A DNA stretch of 64,000 nucleotides from an uncultured Lachnospiraceae bacterium (GCA_947172645.1 CAMWBY010000009.1:95485-159484), one strand, 5' to 3'. Counted from the stretch's first letter, positions 25,274 to 35,961 are shown. Program-made: numbers and translations. The notes: a model not told the origin generated them from the letters alone.

Positions 25274-27816
25274 GTCTTATGTTTCGGAATTCTAATGCGG
25301 TATTGGAAAGGGAATTGGCGGCGGAAGATTACAAGGCGCATCCGGTCAGGAACCGTCTGGCGATTCTGGCGGTGGCGCTGACGGCGGTTCTTATGGTGGT
25401 TACGTTTACGGTGGGCATTGGCCTGGTGCGGACGGCGGTGCTTTCCATGGGCGCGTCGCCGGGGCCCGGCGCGGACTCAAGCAGCATTTACGGAGACGAG
25501 AACATTCTTGAAAAGATTAGGAGACAGCCCCAGGTAGATTGGGCGGCGTACGTGAAGAGGTGCAGCAGCACACACCTCCATAATCAGGAATTTACCGGGC
25601 TGGACGTGTATCTTTTTGCGGCGGATGAAGTACATTATGACAAGAATATGATAGACTTGATTTCGGGTGATTATCCGAAGGGACCCGAAGAAATCCTTCT
25701 CTCAGACACCATGTCCGAGCACCTGGGGTTAGACGGGCAGACGGGGATTGAATATACGCTTAAGGTAGTGGTGCAGAAGGGGGATGAGGAAGTAGAGCAG
25801 GAGATTCCCATGACGGTGTGCGGCTATTACCACAATCCTTTAGGAAACTGTGCAGAGGTCTATGAGGAAATCTATACGGACAAGTCCTTTATCGAAACTT
25901 ACAATCCGGGTCTTCCGGCAGGATATGATACAATCTATGTAAAATTAAATAATTTAAATCCGTTAAAATTCAAACATGACGTGCCAATGAAATTGTATGA
26001 ACTCAATGAGGCGGTGGGCGGCAACGGCGGAAGCTTCAAGCACAGCGACGTGACGGCGATAACCGTGGCGCCGATGATATTGATTGTCCTGTGCATTATG
26101 TTCTGCGGATATTTTTTTATCTATAATATATTTGACATTTCGGTTGTGAATGACATCCGCTTCTATGGGGAGTTAAAAACAATCGGTATGACCTCCAGGC
26201 AGCTTAGGCGTATGCTGTTTTGGCAGATGAACAGGATTGCATTTTGGGGAATCATAACAGGCGGAATGTTTGGATGCATCGCAGGGCAGGCAGCTTCCGG
26301 CAAGCTTTTGGGCACGTTTGCGGAGAATATCGCCATGTATTATAAGCCGGCGGGGCTTATTGAGACTCTTGCGCTCGGCGGCGTGTTTTCATGGATTACC
26401 ATTTATATCAGTACGATGAAGCCTTTTGGCATTGCCTGCAAGGTTTCTCCGGTGGAAGCGGCGAGATATCGCTCCAAGCGGAAAAAGGGCGTATTCTCCG
26501 TTGTTTCTTTTGCTTTAAGCGGCATTCTGTTTCTTGTGGTGTACACGGTGGCTATGGGATTTTCGGTGGAAATCCAGATTGACAGACGGAATCATTCGGA
26601 GTTCCACATCCGGCATAAGGGCATTATGTGGGTACAGAATGAACCCTATGTGCCAATCGGTAAAGAGCTGACAGAAAAGCTGCAGGATTTGGAGTTTGCG
26701 GAAGATTTCAAAACTTATTATATTGCGCGGACGAAACCGAACCATTATTTTAACGGCGGCGCAAACGTATATGAGACGTCGGCGGAGATTGCCAGGGACG
26801 GGGAAGTGGCAAGGGACCGGATTGCCTATTTAAAAAGCCAACGTCTGAATGCCCCCGAGGAGGAAGCGGTGAGCTTCAATGAGCGGGGGAACCTGCCCAT
26901 CAGAGTGGCGGGCCTGGATTTTGAATGCCTGACGGAGGAAATGGCGTATTATAAGGTGTTGGAAGGAAGCATAGACCCAGAGAAGTTTGCGGAAGGGGAC
27001 AGTATGGTCTACCTCCGGGAAGGCATAGGAGAGAACAGGGGGTTGGGAGACGGGATGGAATACCGGATTCACGCCGGAGATGAGGTTTCGGTGACCTTTT
27101 ACGATGATGTGGCGGACAGATATGTGGAGAAGAAACTCAATGTGATGGCGGTGGTTACCGGGCAGGATGTATATGGCGTGAGCAGTATGTATTATTCCAA
27201 TATCTGGTTGGAGAAGGATACTTTTCGAAGCATTTATTCTGATTATGAAAACCTTGTGGGCGCTGTCCGTTTCAATGGGGCGGCACGGACAGAGGATGGA
27301 CGGACGCTTTCGGAACAGGAAAAGCAGGAGATGGTGGAACGGGTCCTTAAGGAGGACGGCAATCTGCAGTTATTGCTTGATTCCGTATATCAGGACAGGG
27401 TATATTTTACACAGATGAAGAGGACGGTTACAGTATTCGGCATGTTCCTGGTTGTGATTGTAGGGCTGATTGGGATAGCCAATATGGTGAATACGGTGAC
27501 TACGGATGTGATGGCGAGGAAAACAGAGTATGCCGCCATGCAGTCTATCGGCATGACGGGAAGGCAGATGCAAATGGATATTTTCAAGAAATATGCAGCT
27601 TATACGTTCACGGCGCTAGGGTTTGCCGTTGTGGCAGGCGGGGTAATCTGTTATCTGGTAGGCTTGGATGTGGTATTTAATTTTTCACTGTCTGCGTTTG
27701 TCCAGGCAGTTGGGATTTTCCTGCTGTTTTCCGTGACATTGTGCGTGGTGACGTCCAGAACCCTTACCAAGGTGATGAACCGTAAATCGGTGGTGGAGCG
27801 GCTTAAGTGTGAATAA
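25270..27816 (+). CDS. FtsX-like ABC transporter permease
   Basis: An 848-residue permease. One N-terminal membrane segment (about residues 36-60) is followed by an extracytoplasmic domain, then a first FtsX block (about 260-400), a fourth hydrophobic segment, a second large extracellular domain (about 430-680) and a C-terminal FtsX block (VVIVGLIGIANMVNTVTTDVMARKTEYAAMQSIGMTGRQM). Two FtsX blocks and a big second loop are seen in Bce/Vex-like sensory transporters. It pairs with the upstream ATPase and probably signals need to the downstream kinase. Confidence 0.9.
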   Translation: MSLMFRNSNAVLERELAAEDYKAHPVRNRLAILAVALTAVLMVVTFTVGIGLVRTAVLSMGASPGPGADSSSIYGDENILEKIRRQPQVDWAAYVKRCSSTHLHNQEFTGLDVYLFAADEVHYDKNMIDLISGDYPKGPEEILLSDTMSEHLGLDGQTGIEYTLKVVVQKGDEEVEQEIPMTVCGYYHNPLGNCAEVYEEIYTDKSFIETYNPGLPAGYDTIYVKLNNLNPLKFKHDVPMKLYELNEAVGGNGGSFKHSDVTAITVAPMILIVLCIMFCGYFFIYNIFDISVVNDIRFYGELKTIGMTSRQLRRMLFWQMNRIAFWGIITGGMFGCIAGQAASGKLLGTFAENIAMYYKPAGLIETLALGGVFSWITIYISTMKPFGIACKVSPVEAARYRSKRKKGVFSVVSFALSGILFLVVYTVAMGFSVEIQIDRRNHSEFHIRHKGIMWVQNEPYVPIGKELTEKLQDLEFAEDFKTYYIARTKPNHYFNGGANVYETSAEIARDGEVARDRIAYLKSQRLNAPEEEAVSFNERGNLPIRVAGLDFECLTEEMAYYKVLEGSIDPEKFAEGDSMVYLREGIGENRGLGDGMEYRIHAGDEVSVTFYDDVADRYVEKKLNVMAVVTGQDVYGVSSMYYSNIWLEKDTFRSIYSDYENLVGAVRFNGAARTEDGRTLSEQEKQEMVERVLKEDGNLQLLLDSVYQDRVYFTQMKRTVTVFGMFLVVIVGLIGIANMVNTVTTDVMARKTEYAAMQSIGMTGRQMQMDIFKKYAAYTFTALGFAVVAGGVICYLVGLDVVFNFSLSAFVQAVGIFLLFSVTLCVVTSRTLTKVMNRKSVVERLKCE

Positions 27817-27866
27817 AACAAACTTACAAACAAGTTTGTTTGTCTGTGAACAGTCGGGAGGAAATT

Positions 27867-28547
27867 ATGCAGAAGCATATTTTGGTGATAGAGGACGACC
27901 GGGCGATAAACGAGGGAATTGTCTTTGCACTTACGAGAGAGGGGTATGCGGTTCACGGCGCATACTCCCTGAAAGAGGCGCAAGATTATCTGCAGCGGAG
28001 GATGCATCTGATTCTTCTCGATATTAATCTGCCGGACGGGGACGGCAGGGACTTCCTGCGGAATATGCTTGCGGGGCAGCCTGTGCCGGTGCTTCTTCTG
28101 ACGGCGAGGGATTCTGAGCATGATATGATAAAGGGATTTGAGGCAGGGTGCGACGATTATATCACAAAGCCCTTTTCCATGCCGGTTCTGCTTAAGAAAA
28201 TCGGGGCGGTGCTTAGGCGCAGCGAGGGAACGTCCAGACAAGTCTATGTGAGCGGTGGGCTGACATACGATTTTGAGAGCAAGCTGTTGACGAAGCATGG
28301 AAAGCCGGCGGAGCTGACGGCTCTGGAATGCAGGCTGCTTGAGCTTTTTCTCCATAACAGGGGGATTGTGCTTACCAGGGAAACGCTGCTTGAACGGATT
28401 TGGGATGCGGATGAGAGGTTTGTGGAGGACCGCACGCTGAATGTCACGATACGCAGGCTGCGCAAGAAGGTGGAGGATAATCCGGAACAGCCGGCATATA
28501 TTAAGACAGTATTCGGTTTAGGATATAAATGGGAGGATGGACAGTGA
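27867..28547 (+). CDS. OmpR-family response regulator
   Basis: About 226 residues. The receiver domain begins KHILVIEDDRAINEGI with phospho-D52 (LILLDINLPDGDG) and K near residue 102 (DYITKPFS); the C-terminal winged helix ends LNVTIRRLRKKVEDNPEQPAYIKTVFGLGYKWE. The start is ATG 27867 with GGGAGGAAA upstream; the open frame to 27840 is not needed. Stop and the kinase start overlap (TGATG). It is expected to bind the TGTAAC repeats at 24464-24480 or other promoters. Confidence 0.95.
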   Translation: MQKHILVIEDDRAINEGIVFALTREGYAVHGAYSLKEAQDYLQRRMHLILLDINLPDGDGRDFLRNMLAGQPVPVLLLTARDSEHDMIKGFEAGCDDYITKPFSMPVLLKKIGAVLRRSEGTSRQVYVSGGLTYDFESKLLTKHGKPAELTALECRLLELFLHNRGIVLTRETLLERIWDADERFVEDRTLNVTIRRLRKKVEDNPEQPAYIKTVFGLGYKWEDGQ

Positions 28548-29623
28548 TGAGACAGGGATTTCTGTACAGGCTGCGCAGGGATACGGATATGGTTTGGAAA
28601 AGCGGTATGGGCGCGATGCTCATACTGCTTTTACTGTGCATGGGATGTATCAAGATGGCAGTGAAGGAGGAGAACATGCTTGTCAGGACGCAGCATTGCA
28701 TGAAGCTTGTAGCTGCATGCGGGATACTGTCTCTGGCAGTTTTTGCAGGAGTATACTTCGTGATTGTGCGCCGGGTGAGCGATGTGCTGTACAAATTAGG
28801 AGGCATGATTGAGAGCCTGACGGACGGGCAGGCGGAGGAAGTCTTTCCGGTGGGGGAAGATACGGTTTTATCCCGGCTACAGAGTCAGCTTATGCGGCTC
28901 TATGATATTCGACGCTCCTATGAAGAGCGGGAACAGCAGATGCGCAGGCAGCTTGACGAGAATATCGGCGACCTGGTGCACCAGTTGAATACGCCGGTCA
29001 CAAATATCAGATTGTATGCAGGATTCCTGGGCAGAGAGGATTTGACGCAACAGGAGCGGAGGCGTTTTTTAAAATGTCTTGAAGAGCAGGCGCAGAAGCT
29101 ATCCTGGCTTGGGGAGAGCTTTTCCAAGATATCCCGCCTGGAGACAGGAATTATCCATTTGAAACCGGAGCGGCAAAGCATAGAGCCCGTCGTTTTGCAG
29201 GCAGTAGGACAGGTCATGGAAAAGGCGCAGCTTAAGGGCATGGACATCGTGTTAAAAGGCGATGTGCAGGCGAAGGTGATGGCGGACGCCAGATGGACGG
29301 CGGAGGCGGTTTTTAATGTGCTTGACAATGCGGTCAAGTACGGCGACGAGGGCAGCGCCATTGAGATTGAGGTTACAAGCCTTACGAATTATGCCGGCAT
29401 TGCCGTGAGAAACAATGGTGTTGAAATTGACAAAGAGGAGTACCACAAGCTTTTCCGGCGCTTTTACAGGGGAAAAGGGAGCGGGGACAAGGAAGGTTCC
29501 GGATTGGGGCTGTATATCGTGCGGAAGATACTGGAAGAGGAGAAAGGGTATGTCACGGCGGGGAGGAATGCCGACGGGAGGACGGAATTTACGGTTTATC
29601 TGGTTTTGGAGCGGACTGTGTGA
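28547..29623 (+). CDS. Sensor histidine kinase
   Basis: About 358 residues starting at ATG 28547 with GGGAGG about 8-13 bp upstream. Two membrane segments (about 18-35 and 50-72) enclose only a very short loop, as in intramembrane-sensing kinases that depend on an ABC partner. The H box is GDLVHQLNTPVTNIR with H145, the N box AVFNVLDNAVKYG and the G box GSGLGLYIVRKILEEEKG. It belongs with the adjacent ABC transporter and response regulator as one resistance or envelope-sensing module. Confidence 0.93.
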   Translation: MRQGFLYRLRRDTDMVWKSGMGAMLILLLLCMGCIKMAVKEENMLVRTQHCMKLVAACGILSLAVFAGVYFVIVRRVSDVLYKLGGMIESLTDGQAEEVFPVGEDTVLSRLQSQLMRLYDIRRSYEEREQQMRRQLDENIGDLVHQLNTPVTNIRLYAGFLGREDLTQQERRRFLKCLEEQAQKLSWLGESFSKISRLETGIIHLKPERQSIEPVVLQAVGQVMEKAQLKGMDIVLKGDVQAKVMADARWTAEAVFNVLDNAVKYGDEGSAIEIEVTSLTNYAGIAVRNNGVEIDKEEYHKLFRRFYRGKGSGDKEGSGLGLYIVRKILEEEKGYVTAGRNADGRTEFTVYLVLERTV

Positions 29624-29638
29624 GGCAGTCCGCTTTTT
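29611..29638 (+). terminator. Terminator overlapping the kinase stop codon
   Basis: GCGGACTG and CAGTCCGC form an 8-bp perfect stem with a 7-base loop containing the stop codon, followed by TTTTT. Confidence 0.8.
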
Positions 29639-29670
29639 AACTTATAGGATAGTACGCCAAGGCCGCGCGG

Positions 29671-29701
29671 CGAGTAGGGGAAGACGGCTCTTCCCTACTC
29701 G
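29671..29701 (+). other. Long hairpin in the intergenic region
   Basis: CGAGTAGGGGAAGA faces TCTTCCCTACTCG across a 4-base loop, a 13-bp stem with one bulged G. No T-run follows. It lies between the kinase terminator and the chemoreceptor gene. The role is unknown; it could be a second terminator read on either strand or a small structured RNA. Confidence 0.5.
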
Positions 29702-29798
29702 ATTATCGGAAATTCTACAGAAATAGATAGAATCTATTGGGAATCCATGGTAAGATAGTACTAGGTGAAAATAAAGACAAGTGGGATAGGAGAACGCT

Positions 29799-31796
29799 AT
29801 GAGAAGCTTAAGAGGAAAACTGATTTTGGAAACATGCATCATCTGTGTGATTTGTCTTGGAATTGCCTCCCTCATGAATTATATGAGCACTTCGGAGGAG
29901 CTTTGGGATAAGGAGAGGGAGAATGCGCAGTCCCTGGCGGAGAAAAGCGCTGACAAAATTGAACTCTGGATTAGGGAGCAGGAGATTTTTCTGGACGCGG
30001 TTGCCGATACGGTAGGTATTGAAGGTAAGACAGAGGAGGAATCTCTGCTTGTATACCTTACGCAGCTTTTGGAGAGGCACAATGAGGACAATGTGCTGTA
30101 CGATATCTATTATGTCAGTGAAGACAACAAGATGACGGCTGCAAGCGGCTACGTGCCGGAACCGGATATTGATTTTACCGAACGGGCGTGGTATGTGGGC
30201 GCGGCCCGGGGAAACGGGGTTTATTATGCCGCGCCGTACAAGGATGCGGATTCGGGAAGAATGGTTATAACGCTGGCGCGTAAAGTCATGGTTGACGGGG
30301 AGATGGCAGGCGTCCTGGCGGAAGATATTTTCATCGATACGATTGTGGATATGGTAAATAAATGCGAGGTGCCCAATAACAGTTATGCTATGCTGCTTGA
30401 CCAGAATATGGGGTTGGTGGTGCATCCCAATGAGGCATACGGGTATGTGAACGATGAGCCCGTCGCTGTAGATACATTACCCGGGAATCCGTATGGGGAG
30501 ATTATCAGCGCCTTGGAGACGGGCAATCCGGTAGGAGCCTGCAGACAGGACTATGACCAGGTCAGCAGAATGATTTTTACTGCGAAAGTGCCTTCGTGCG
30601 GTTGGATACTTGCCATTGCAGTGGACCAAACAGTGCTGAATGCAAATATTGTCACTATGGTAAAAGGCTTTGCGGCGGCCATTGTTATTTCTTTTGTTAT
30701 CTGTATTCTCATCGTGCGCATCACAACATCCAAGATTGTGCAGCCTTTGAAGAAGCTGTTGGAGGCGGTAAAGGCGAGGGATATCACAAAAGAAGTTGAA
30801 GTGAAAAGCCGGGATGAGATTGGGCGGCTTACCCAGGGATATAACGATATGATGGGCAGTCTGCGGGGCATCCTGGAGGTTTCCGGCGAGGCGGTAGAAA
30901 ATATTAAGGAGTCGTCAGGGATATTGAAAGATATGACCGATGAAGTGGTGGGCTGCGCCGACCGGGTCAGGGAAGAAATGGGACATATTTCTGACAGTGT
31001 CGGTATGCAGAATGAGAGCGTTGCGGAAGGACGGACGAAACTGAGCCAGTTCCAGGGTCAGATTGACCAGTTCCAGGGGCAGTTCCAGGATGTCCGGGAT
31101 ATTGTTGGGGAGGTTAACAACAAGATTGCCGACAGCGTAGGGACTACTATGGAATTGGAGACATCGGCCAATGAGTCCATGGAAAATATGGAAAAGCTTC
31201 AGACGGGGATAGATGCTCTGGAAGAAAAGTCCCAGAATATTACAGATATTATTTCCGCAATCACGCGTATATCATCGCGGACGAATATGTTGGCATTGAA
31301 CGCTTCCATCGAGGCGGCCGGCGCCGGGGAGGCGGGAAAAGGCTTTGCGGTTGTGGCGGAGGAAGTCCGCAGCCTGGCGGAGCAGACGAAGCATGCGACC
31401 GAGAATATCAGACAGCTTATCGGGGAAATACAGTCGCAGATTGACGAGACGGCGGCCGAGATAGGGGGCGTGGCGGAACTGTTTGCGCGTAATTCACGCG
31501 TTACGGGTAAGGTGCGGGAGGCATTTGCAGAGATTGCAGACTCTGTCGCAGACATCGACCGCCGTAATACTACCTTGTATGACGGGCTTGCAGGATTTGT
31601 GGCGGCAAAAGAAGATATTACGGGAGCCTTTGGCAGCATAGACGGCGGATTAGATAACTGTCTTACATATTCCGAACAGGCAGTGCAGGTTGCCATGGGA
31701 CAGACTGAGGCGGTATCGCAGATGAAAGATTTTGCCAGGAGATTAGACTGGCTGGCGGAGACGTTGACGAATAAAGTAAACACATTTCATATCTAA
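29799..31796 (+). CDS. Methyl-accepting chemotaxis protein with dCache sensor
   Basis: A 665-residue receptor. An N-terminal membrane segment (about 10-30) is followed by an extracellular dCache-type sensor (about 31-275, with [38 protein letters not shown]), a second membrane segment (about 287-307), a HAMP domain ([34 protein letters not shown]) and the signalling hairpin tip [36 protein letters not shown]. It would pass ligand signals to CheA/CheW. The receptor has a good upstream GGAG; no clear sigmaD promoter was found. The ligand is unknown. Confidence 0.93.
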   Translation: MRSLRGKLILETCIICVICLGIASLMNYMSTSEELWDKERENAQSLAEKSADKIELWIREQEIFLDAVADTVGIEGKTEEESLLVYLTQLLERHNEDNVLYDIYYVSEDNKMTAASGYVPEPDIDFTERAWYVGAARGNGVYYAAPYKDADSGRMVITLARKVMVDGEMAGVLAEDIFIDTIVDMVNKCEVPNNSYAMLLDQNMGLVVHPNEAYGYVNDEPVAVDTLPGNPYGEIISALETGNPVGACRQDYDQVSRMIFTAKVPSCGWILAIAVDQTVLNANIVTMVKGFAAAIVISFVICILIVRITTSKIVQPLKKLLEAVKARDITKEVEVKSRDEIGRLTQGYNDMMGSLRGILEVSGEAVENIKESSGILKDMTDEVVGCADRVREEMGHISDSVGMQNESVAEGRTKLSQFQGQIDQFQGQFQDVRDIVGEVNNKIADSVGTTMELETSANESMENMEKLQTGIDALEEKSQNITDIISAITRISSRTNMLALNASIEAAGAGEAGKGFAVVAEEVRSLAEQTKHATENIRQLIGEIQSQIDETAAEIGGVAELFARNSRVTGKVREAFAEIADSVADIDRRNTTLYDGLAGFVAAKEDITGAFGSIDGGLDNCLTYSEQAVQVAMGQTEAVSQMKDFARRLDWLAETLTNKVNTFHI

Positions 31797-31858
31797 ATGC
31801 AAAAGATACCTGAAAATATGCAATGTGTTCCATAGTGCCTCACAGAGAGGAATATCTT

Positions 31859-31867
31859 TGGTATAAT
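31859..31867 (+). promoter_or_regulatory. Extended -10 promoter of the diguanylate cyclase
   Basis: TGGTATAAT is a perfect extended -10, 49 bp before the ATG at 31916; no good -35 is present. Confidence 0.55.
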
Positions 31868-31915
31868 ACAGTACCGTATCAATTTGGACTATATTGTGCT
31901 GCAGGAGAGATAACT

Positions 31916-33274
31916 ATGGAAAAAACAGTTGTATCAAATTCGGTGGAATCAAAAATGTGGGAATTTTATGAGGAATTGAGGGAAATCGTATATGTTTCGG
32001 ATGTGGATAATTATGATTTAGTCTACATGAATCGCCTGGCGCGAGAGCTGTATGGGATTGGAAGCGCACAAGAGATTGAAGGCAGGAAGTGCTATGAAGT
32101 GATTTCGGGAAGCTCCGCGCCCTGCGCCACATGCAACTGCGGAAAGCTAAAAGAGGGTATCTGGAATGAGAAGGTTAAGTATCAGCCGATACTCAAAAAG
32201 CGCCTGTCGTTAAAAGATACGTTGATTAAAGACGGAGACAGAAACTGTAGGTTTGAGCTGGCGGTGGAACTGGGCGACCGGGAGCCGAATGGCACGGCAT
32301 ATGAAGCAAATGAGGTCATGGTCAATGAAGGGCTGCGAATTTCAATGGCGGCCCATACGCCGGAGAAGTCTATTGCCGCCCTGCTGGAATACTTAGGGCA
32401 ATCTCTGGGAAGCGAACGGGTTTACATATTCGAAGAGATAGACGGTGATACGTTTGACAACACCTATGAATGGTGCGCCAACGGTGTCGCTCCGCAGAAG
32501 GACAACCTACAGGGGGTGCCTTACGAGGTGGTAAGCCTTTGGTACCAGAAATTTTATAAAGGCGAAAATATTATTATCAAGAATGTGGAGAGTGTCCGGG
32601 AGAGCGACAGGGCGGTCTATGAATGTCTGATGCCGCAAAAAATACAGTCATTGGTGGTCAGTCCGCTTGTGGGTGAGGGAAAGATTGTCGGTTTCTACGG
32701 GGTAGATAATCCGCCGGAGAAATATTTGGAGCATATAATGACGCTTTTGCAAATTCTGGGGCATTTTATTGTGGCGCTTCTTCATCGGAGGAATCATGTA
32801 CGCCGCCTGGAAGAATTGTGTTTTCAGGATCAATTGACAGGAATCGGAAACAGGCACGCCGTGCATGAATATATTGCCACATTAAAGGAAGATAAGAGCA
32901 TCGGTATTGTATATTGTGATGTCATGGGGTTAAAAAAAGCGAATGATACCGAGGGACATCAGGCAGGGGATAAGCTGTTAATCCGCGCAAGCGAGTGCCT
33001 GAGAAAAATATTGGGGAATTACAGACTGTTCCGTGTAGGAGGGGATGAGTTTATCGCACTGTGCGTCGGAATAGGAGAACAGGAACTCTCGGAGAAAGTA
33101 GAACGGCTGAAAGCAACTATGCGGGAGAAGGAGGCGCCGATGTCCATTGGGTGTGTGTGGCGCGCCGATATACGGGAGAGCATGGATAAGCTTCTGACGC
33201 TTGCGGACAACCGGATGTATGAGAATAAGAGGATGTTGTATGCAACAGAATATAAGGATTTGGCGAGGAATTAG
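31916..33274 (+). CDS. PAS-GAF-GGDEF diguanylate cyclase
   Basis: About 452 residues from ATG 31916 (GGAGAGA upstream). An N-terminal PAS-like domain (about 10-110) contains a Cys-rich APCATCNC turn, then a GAF-like domain (about 130-285) and a C-terminal GGDEF domain with intact GGDEF at 375-379 (FRVGGDEFIALC). It should make cyclic di-GMP from two GTP. No RxxD inhibitory site precedes the motif. The protein is cytoplasmic. The cysteine cluster in the PAS region could be a metal or redox site, which is inference. Confidence 0.88.
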   Translation: MEKTVVSNSVESKMWEFYEELREIVYVSDVDNYDLVYMNRLARELYGIGSAQEIEGRKCYEVISGSSAPCATCNCGKLKEGIWNEKVKYQPILKKRLSLKDTLIKDGDRNCRFELAVELGDREPNGTAYEANEVMVNEGLRISMAAHTPEKSIAALLEYLGQSLGSERVYIFEEIDGDTFDNTYEWCANGVAPQKDNLQGVPYEVVSLWYQKFYKGENIIIKNVESVRESDRAVYECLMPQKIQSLVVSPLVGEGKIVGFYGVDNPPEKYLEHIMTLLQILGHFIVALLHRRNHVRRLEELCFQDQLTGIGNRHAVHEYIATLKEDKSIGIVYCDVMGLKKANDTEGHQAGDKLLIRASECLRKILGNYRLFRVGGDEFIALCVGIGEQELSEKVERLKATMREKEAPMSIGCVWRADIRESMDKLLTLADNRMYENKRMLYATEYKDLARN

Positions 33275-33298
33275 AAATTGTACGGGGAGAAGGAGAGA

Positions 33299-33859
33299 AT
33301 GGAATACGCTGACCATAAGAACAGATGTACTTGGGCGAATCCGAAAAATGCGCTATATATAAAATATCATGATGAAGAATGGGGACAGCCGGTGCATGAC
33401 GACCACCGGCTGTTTGAAATGCTTCTTCTGGAATCTTTTCAGGCGGGGTTGTCCTGGGAATGCGTGCTGAATAAACGGGAATCTTTCCGGAAGGCTTTCG
33501 ACGGATTTGACTTGGATAAAATATGCGCATACGGGGAAGAGAAGATGGAAGAGCTCAGACAGGACGCAGGAATTATCCGTAACCGGAGGAAGATAGAGGC
33601 GGCGGTGAAAAATGCGCGGGTGTTCCGGGATATTGTGGCGGAACATGGAAGCTTTTCCGATTATCTGTGGGGATACACGAATGGGAAAGTGATATATGAA
33701 AATGACAAGACCAGCTCTCCCCTGTCCGACAGTATATCGAAGGATTTGCGAAAAAGGGGCATGTCTTTTGTCGGGACGACGATTATATATGCCTACCTTC
33801 AGGCTGTGGGAGTCATCGATTCCCATGAAGAAGGCTGCTTTCTGTGCAGGCAGGGATAG
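33299..33859 (+). CDS. tag: DNA-3-methyladenine glycosylase I
   Basis: A 186-residue Tag family enzyme that removes 3-methyladenine from alkylated DNA. Conserved stretches: RCTWANPKNALYIKYHDEEWGQPVHDDHRLFEMLLLESFQAGLSWECVLNKRESFRKAFDGFD and C-terminal SHEEGCFLCRQ; Cys and His at both ends form the zinc snap. The start at ATG 33299 has GGGGAGAAGGAG upstream; the open frame from TTG 33278 is less likely. A second base-excision enzyme (Nth) follows 88 bp later in the same direction. Confidence 0.95.
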   Translation: MEYADHKNRCTWANPKNALYIKYHDEEWGQPVHDDHRLFEMLLLESFQAGLSWECVLNKRESFRKAFDGFDLDKICAYGEEKMEELRQDAGIIRNRRKIEAAVKNARVFRDIVAEHGSFSDYLWGYTNGKVIYENDKTSSPLSDSISKDLRKRGMSFVGTTIIYAYLQAVGVIDSHEEGCFLCRQG

Positions 33860-33947
33860 GCTGAAAGCTGAAAGAAAACATTCCAAGATAAAAATAGAAA
33901 TTTAAATTAGCATACGTATGGATAGAGACAGGCGGGAGAGTAGATAC

Positions 33948-34583
33948 ATGAGAAAAAAGGAATTGGCGCTTGAGGTGATAGCGAGGCTGAAAAAAGAATA
34001 TCCGGATGCGGATTGTTCCCTGGAATACGACCAGGCATGGAAACTGCTTGTCAGCGTGCGTCTGGCAGCCCAGTGCACCGACGCAAGGGTTAATGTGGTC
34101 GTAGAGAAACTGTATGAGAAATACCCGGATGTGGCTTCTCTTGCGGCGGCTCCGGTGGAGGAAATTGAGAAAATTGTACGCCCATGCGGTTTGGGCAACA
34201 GCAAGGCGAGGGATATCAGCGCGTGCATGAAGATGCTGCAGGAAGAGTATGACGGCAAGGTGCCGGAAGACTTCGATAAGCTTCTTAAGCTTCCCGGGGT
34301 AGGCAGGAAAAGCGCAAATCTGATTATGGGCGATGTATTCGGCAAGCCGGCAATCGTGACGGATACCCACTGTATCCGTCTGTGTAACAGAATCGGCCTG
34401 GTGGATGATATCAAGGAACCGAAGAAAGTGGAAATGGCGTTGTGGAAGATTATCCCGCCGGAAGAAGGAAGCGATTTCTGCCATAGGTTAGTCTGGCATG
34501 GCAGGGAAGTGTGCACGGCGAGGACGACTCCTTACTGTGACAAATGCTGCCTGCGGGATATCTGCAAGCAGCATGGGATATAA
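33948..34583 (+). CDS. nth: Endonuclease III
   Basis: A 211-residue helix-hairpin-helix DNA glycosylase/AP lyase acting on oxidised pyrimidines. Visible are the HhH with catalytic lysine (LPGVGRKSANLIMG), the catalytic aspartate (VTDTHCIRLCNR) and the C-terminal 4Fe-4S cluster C-x6-C-x2-C-x5-C (CTARTTPYCDKCCLRDIC). The start ATG 33948 has GGGAG nine bases upstream; ATG 33918 is in frame but lacks a site. Confidence 0.95.
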   Translation: MRKKELALEVIARLKKEYPDADCSLEYDQAWKLLVSVRLAAQCTDARVNVVVEKLYEKYPDVASLAAAPVEEIEKIVRPCGLGNSKARDISACMKMLQEEYDGKVPEDFDKLLKLPGVGRKSANLIMGDVFGKPAIVTDTHCIRLCNRIGLVDDIKEPKKVEMALWKIIPPEEGSDFCHRLVWHGREVCTARTTPYCDKCCLRDICKQHGI

Positions 34584-34697
34584 AATTTCTTGTAACAGTT
34601 CAGCCCTGTACTATTCCGCGGGTAAAATTGCTCTCTATGCGATTTTGCGAATTTCTTTATGTATATTTTAGTTTCGTACAACAGAGTAAGCTGCTGC

Positions 34698-35771
34698 CTA
34701 TGGAATCGGAATATTGAGTGAACCGTTATTCCTGGATTCACCGGACATGACCTTATGAGCCCGGTAATAGGTTGGCGTACAGCCAAGGAATTTTTTAAAT
34801 AGTTTATTGAAATAGCTTGTACTGTTAAATCCGACAGAAAGAGCTAAATCCGCAATGGATATCGGTTCGTCAGGGTGTTCCGCCATTTTCTTGGTTGCCT
34901 CCAGAATACGGTATCTCATTAAATATTCAAAGGGCGTCATCTGCAGGGTGCGTGCGAAACACCGACAACATTCACTCTTGCTGATGTGGACGCTCTCTGC
35001 AATCTCATCTAAAGAAATTGCTTCGGCGTGATGTGTCCTGATAAAGAGCATCGCCTGCTTTACCCGTTGCTCGTCGAGAGAAACGCGGGGCGGCGGCGCG
35101 GCTTCCAACTGTGGAAGCTGCCCAACCAACTCTGACCAAAATAGGCATAAATATCCTTTCGTTGCGACTTCATATCCGAACGGCTTCGCCGTGTTTACGG
35201 CGATGGCATCATTGACTGCATCTAACATCCTTTCATGCCAGGGATTCTTCTCATCCAAGACAAGCGCTTTAAACAGAGAAAGGTTCTGAACCGGAAATAA
35301 AAACTGTACTTGCAGATAGTTGCTTTTCAACCCAAATAAAAATTCAGGGTGGAAGGCAAAGGAGTAGAAGGTGCAGTTCTTATGGTTTGATGACTCAATG
35401 GAGTGCATAACATTTTGGTTGATGATAATACCTTGTCCGGGGTTGAGCGTGTAGGAAGTATCATCGGTAGATACTTCTGCGGTTCCGGCGTCGACAATGA
35501 TAATTTCTACCTCTTCATGCCAGTGCCATCGAATCCTGTTCATATAGGATTTGTGCAGGTCCAGGTAGGTGACACTGACAGGGTAATCCAATGAGCCGTA
35601 GTCTTTCCGCTCAAAATTACCATAAGCCTCAGGCGTGTTCAGGCTGTCCATGCGGACAGTGGAATGGGCGGGCGAATCGGCGATAGGAAGGTCATCGGCG
35701 GATGCGGCATTATATGATGTGCGGGATGTATGTACTGTAAGTATGTCAGATGATTTCGAAGCTGTGGGCAT
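34698..35771 (-). CDS. AraC-family transcriptional regulator
   Basis: A 357-residue protein with an N-terminal cupin ligand-binding domain (HWHEEVEIIIVDAGTAEVSTDDTSYTLNPGQGIIINQNVMHSIES, about residues 83-127) and a C-terminal double helix-turn-helix (ISLDEIAESVHISKSECCRCFARTLQMTPFEYLMRYRILEAT ... LALSVGFNSTSYFNKLFKKFLGCTPTYYR). Residues 1-60 are poorly conserved-looking, so an internal start is possible. It is transcribed away from the S8 peptidase gene; target and ligand are unknown. Confidence 0.9.
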   Translation of the reverse strand: MPTASKSSDILTVHTSRTSYNAASADDLPIADSPAHSTVRMDSLNTPEAYGNFERKDYGSLDYPVSVTYLDLHKSYMNRIRWHWHEEVEIIIVDAGTAEVSTDDTSYTLNPGQGIIINQNVMHSIESSNHKNCTFYSFAFHPEFLFGLKSNYLQVQFLFPVQNLSLFKALVLDEKNPWHERMLDAVNDAIAVNTAKPFGYEVATKGYLCLFWSELVGQLPQLEAAPPPRVSLDEQRVKQAMLFIRTHHAEAISLDEIAESVHISKSECCRCFARTLQMTPFEYLMRYRILEATKKMAEHPDEPISIADLALSVGFNSTSYFNKLFKKFLGCTPTYYRAHKVMSGESRNNGSLNIPIP

Positions 35772-35961
35772 ACATATTATCCTCCGTTTTTTGATTTATG
35801 TACCATCGGAGTCTCTTTGTATCTGATTTATAACTTCTTAGAATCTCCTGTACGGTTTTATGCGATTTCATGTGAGAAACCGGCAGTAAAAATATATAGC
35901 TTATTCTAACATGGACAGAAATAAGAGTCAAAATCTATTTCGGCATTGCAGGTGGATGTAT

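Noticed and set aside
29740..29798. SigmaD-type flagellar promoter before the chemoreceptor
   Set aside because: TAAA is present, but no GCCGATA-like -10 lies at the required distance.
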